Of a stretch of 64,000 bases of DNA, positions 62,473 to 64,000 are shown piece after piece. Positions within the stretch are counted from its first letter, which is position 1. Each line of letters opens with the position of its first letter. Both the position numbers and the translations under genes were made by a program. A model generated the notes under the pieces. That model did no database searches, was not told where the DNA came from, and was given only the letters and a program-made list of their open reading frames with translations. This DNA comes from Bacteroidota bacterium (lineage in GTDB: Bacteria > Bacteroidota > Bacteroidia > Chitinophagales > Chitinophagaceae). The stretch is from contig JAFEAJ010000003.1 in the NCBI GenBank assembly GCA_018266455.1, positions 1-64,000 on the forward strand. Direction: 5' to 3'.

Positions 62473-62545
62473 TTAATCTTTTCAAAAGCTTATATAAGAG
62501 CTCTCGATTGGTTATCGATTACAAGATTTGGAAAAGCTGAACCGC
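62473..62545 (+). repeat. 73-nt palindromic element, copy 4
   Basis: Starts TTAATCTTTTCAAAAGCTTA; exactly 73 nt. The inner hairpin is CGAT/ATCG, extended by one T-A pair (positions 32 and 46). The outer stem has two mismatches (12/58 and 16/54). It lies in the gap between the DUF4412-like gene and DUF2892, inside a 97-codon open frame that I do not trust as a gene. Confidence 0.8.
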
Positions 62546-62652
62546 TGTTATATGAAATTCGTGAAATCATATTAGGCAGCTTCTTATAAAAATTGTAATA
62601 AAAGTTACCAACAGGCTTGATAAATTGAAATACTTTTGTAAAAATATCAAAT

Positions 62653-62862
62653 ATGAAAAAGAACATGGGAAATGCAGACCGCATGATCCGGCTGCTTGCA
62701 GCGGTAGTAATAGCTATATTGTATTACACAAATACCATAAATGGCGCTGTGGGTATTGCGCTGCTCGTTATTGCAGCGATATTTATATTAACCAGCCTGG
62801 TAAGCTTTTGCCCGGTATACACTTTTTTGGGGCTAAATACCCGTGCTGTAAAAAAATCATAA
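62653..62862 (+). CDS. DUF2892 (YgaP-type) membrane protein
   Basis: 69 residues. MKKNMGNADRMIRLLAAVVI is the standard DUF2892 opening, followed by two membrane helices (AAVVIAILYYTN and GIALLVIAAIFILTSLVSF) and CPVYTFLGLNT. In E. coli YgaP the same membrane pair is fused to a rhodanese. Here the rhodanese lies in the next gene, 8 bp downstream, so the two probably act together in sulfur-group transfer or sensing. Confidence 0.9.
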   Translation: MKKNMGNADRMIRLLAAVVIAILYYTNTINGAVGIALLVIAAIFILTSLVSFCPVYTFLGLNTRAVKKS

Positions 62863-62870
62863 ACATGCTC

Positions 62871-63557
62871 ATGAAATATTCTATGCCGGCAATTTTATGC
62901 ACAGCTTTGCTGGTGTCTTGCCAAAGTAATGCACAAAACACCAATCTATCCGTTGAAGAATTTCAAAAAGCAATCGCCCAGAAAAACATTCAATTGCTGG
63001 ACGTCAGGACACGAGAAGAATATTTGTCTGGCCACATTAAAAACACATTTTGGGCAGACTGGAACGACCGTACTGAATTCCAATCACGTGCAGAGGCCCT
63101 GGATAAGAAAAAGCCAATATACATTTATTGCCTTAGCGGCGCAAGAAGCAATGCCGCAGCACAATGGCTGAGGAAACAGGGATATACTGCTTATAACCTC
63201 AATGGCGGCATAAATGCGTGGGAAAGAGCGGGCAAACCGATAGAAGGTTTTCGCGCAACAAAACAGATTTCCATGCAGGAATACCTTTCGCAGATCCCGG
63301 GTAACAAGACTGTGCTTGTTGATTTCGGGGCAGAGTGGTGCCCTCCGTGTAAGTTAATGGCGCCGATAGTAGATTCTTTAAAAAGCCACGGCAGTTTGCC
63401 ATTTGTACTGGTAAAAATTGACGGCGGGGCCCAGGTTGAAATTTGCAAAAAACTGGGAGTGGATGCCTTCCCTACATTTATCGTATATAAAAATGGCAAA
63501 GAAACATGGCGAAAACAGGGGATTATTGAAGCAAAAGAAATGGTATCCCACCTCTGA
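62871..63557 (+). CDS. rhodanese-thioredoxin fusion lipoprotein
   Basis: 228 residues from MKYSMPAILCTALLVSCQSN, a lipoprotein signal with lipobox VSC; a second ATG lies 2 codons upstream. Residues 25-120 are a rhodanese domain with active-site loop YIYCLSGARSNAA (Cys as persulfide carrier) and VRTREEYLSGHI. Residues 125-228 are a thioredoxin domain with WCPPC in DFGAEWCPPCKLMAPIVDS and VDAFPTFIVYKNG as the cis-Pro region. It should pass sulfane sulfur or electrons in the periplasm. The open frame continues upstream through the DUF2892 gene in another frame, but the lipoprotein start is clear. It is followed by DUF6132 after 27 bp. Confidence 0.9.
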   Translation: MKYSMPAILCTALLVSCQSNAQNTNLSVEEFQKAIAQKNIQLLDVRTREEYLSGHIKNTFWADWNDRTEFQSRAEALDKKKPIYIYCLSGARSNAAAQWLRKQGYTAYNLNGGINAWERAGKPIEGFRATKQISMQEYLSQIPGNKTVLVDFGAEWCPPCKLMAPIVDSLKSHGSLPFVLVKIDGGAQVEICKKLGVDAFPTFIVYKNGKETWRKQGIIEAKEMVSHL

Positions 63558-63584
63558 TCATGCTTGTTGCCTATTAATTTATTT

Positions 63585-63797
63585 ATGAACCGTTGGCTCC
63601 AAAAAAACATTATTTATATAGCAGGGGCTTTGACAGGGGCTGTTGCGGGGTATCTTTACTGGCAAGAAATCGGATGTGCGAATGGCACCTGCCTGATAAC
63701 TTCAAAACCCGTTAACAGCACGGTTTACGGAGCCTTGATGGGAGCATTGATATTTGGATTGTTCAAAAAAAACAAGGCAAAGAAAAACGAGAATTAA
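63585..63797 (+). CDS. DUF6132-like small membrane protein
   Basis: 70 residues from MNRWLQKNIIYIAGALTGAV; an ATG 7 codons upstream is less likely. Two membrane helices flank a loop with GCANGTCLITSKPVNSTVYG, the Cys-x4-Cys and ITSxP-NSTxYG pattern of DUF6132. The C-terminus is lysine-rich. Proteins of this type often sit beside rhodanese genes in Bacteroidota, as here, and may help move sulfur or electrons across the membrane; that role is inferred. Confidence 0.8.
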   Translation: MNRWLQKNIIYIAGALTGAVAGYLYWQEIGCANGTCLITSKPVNSTVYGALMGALIFGLFKKNKAKKNEN

Positions 63798-63999
63798 TAT
63801 AGTGATAAAACATCCAATGGCATGGAGCTGAAAATTGCCAGTTCCCTTTTGTTTTAACGGTTATAGACACCTGTAATCCCTGCTCATAAAAACCGGCGGG
63901 CAACCCGATTGCCATCCCCTTATTGAAAAAATCAGCCCTGTATTTTATCGGGAAGACAACTGTTGTCAGGGGGCATTTCCTTTCAAAATCCCGCCAACC
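63763..63999 (-). CDS. possible C-terminal part of a gene cut by the right edge
   Basis: An open reverse-strand frame of 78 codons running off the window, ending in a TGA inside the 3' end of the DUF6132 gene. It reads GWRDFERKCPLTTVVFPIKY, then RADFFNKGMAIGLPAGFYEQ and GLQVSITVKTKGNWQF. The composition is protein-like with regular hydrophobic spacing, but no family was recognised. The 35-bp overlap with DUF6132 is unusual. The call would need the sequence beyond the window. Confidence 0.35.
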   Translation of the reverse strand, partial: GWRDFERKCPLTTVVFPIKYRADFFNKGMAIGLPAGFYEQGLQVSITVKTKGNWQFSAPCHWMFYHYINSRFSLPCFF

Positions 64000-64000
64000 G

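Noticed and set aside
62296..62589. 97-codon open frame containing copy 4 of the 73-nt element
   Set aside because: No recognisable domain or signal, it starts right behind a terminator-like hairpin, and a quarter of it is the repeat. More likely a chance frame.
1..64000. CRISPR arrays, prophage or integrative element, restriction or other defence genes
   Set aside because: No regularly spaced repeats, integrase, capsid, methylase or nuclease cluster was seen; the only mobile gene is the RAYT.

Overview
The window looks like a chromosomal segment of a Bacteroidota bacterium, most likely a Chitinophagaceae-type soil or freshwater organism. The evidence is a SusC/SusD pair with a FecR anti-sigma gene, many lipoproteins and TlpA-type thioredoxins, a GH51 arabinofuranosidase, DUF3667, DUF4412-like, DUF6132 and GH3-family proteins, LytTR and 'reg_prop' two-component systems, promoter boxes resembling the Bacteroidota TTTG / TAnnTTTG type, and few clear Shine-Dalgarno sequences. 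Family assignments come from reading the translations; no database search was run.

Layout. 0-4.1 kb: partial dCTP deaminase, a phosphopantetheinyl transferase, a secreted GH51 enzyme and a lipoprotein aldose epimerase. 4.2-8.6 kb (minus strand): a probable copper-handling cluster made of a multicopper oxidase fused to a CopB-like barrel, DUF3347, an HMA-MauE/DoxX protein, and an AraC regulator with its own CxxC metal-binding-like N-terminus. 8.86-9.52 kb: a REP-associated tyrosine transposase (RAYT) between two inverted, internally palindromic REP-like ends. 9.5-12.5 kb: DUF2264 and a TolB-like propeller protein. 12.9-31.5 kb: FecR, a SusC gene interrupted by one in-frame TAG, SusD, three tandem paralogous TlpA-like proteins, a small lipoprotein, a DsbD-alpha-like protein, DsbD and an M16 protease. 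Together these look like a nutrient-uptake locus coupled to a periplasmic thiol-redox module. 31.5-34.2 kb: repeat-rich DNA, a cysteine synthase-like gene and an orphan ECF sigma factor. 34.2-41.9 kb: tmRNA, rseP, dxr, GH3, rplU-rpmA, a 28-residue Lys/Ala protein, and a PolX whose polymerase active site appears degraded. 42-51.2 kb: a secreted YD-like protein, DUF3667, mazG, a 1254-residue NtrY-like kinase, and a kinase-phospholyase-type fusion. 51.7-62.2 kb: two two-component pairs, followed by lipoprotein, NHL and beta-barrel genes. 62.6-64 kb: DUF2892, a rhodanese-thioredoxin lipoprotein and DUF6132.

Three signals stand out beyond ordinary gene content. (1) A dispersed palindromic element of exactly 73 nt occurs four times (31.6, 32.1, 51.6 and 62.5 kb), with a degenerate fifth copy at 34.07 kb. 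All intact copies share a long outer stem and an inner hairpin that carries a compensatory T-A to C-G change. (2) A 72-bp promoter element lies upstream of two adjacent lipoprotein genes (64 of 72 positions identical), with a weaker third copy that keeps the same spacing. Its 21-bp-spaced direct repeats resemble LytTR operators, and a LytTR regulator gene lies just upstream. (3) A SusC-SusD-TlpA x3-DsbD block links outer-membrane uptake to periplasmic disulfide chemistry, and its SusC gene carries a nonsense codon where the family has glutamine.
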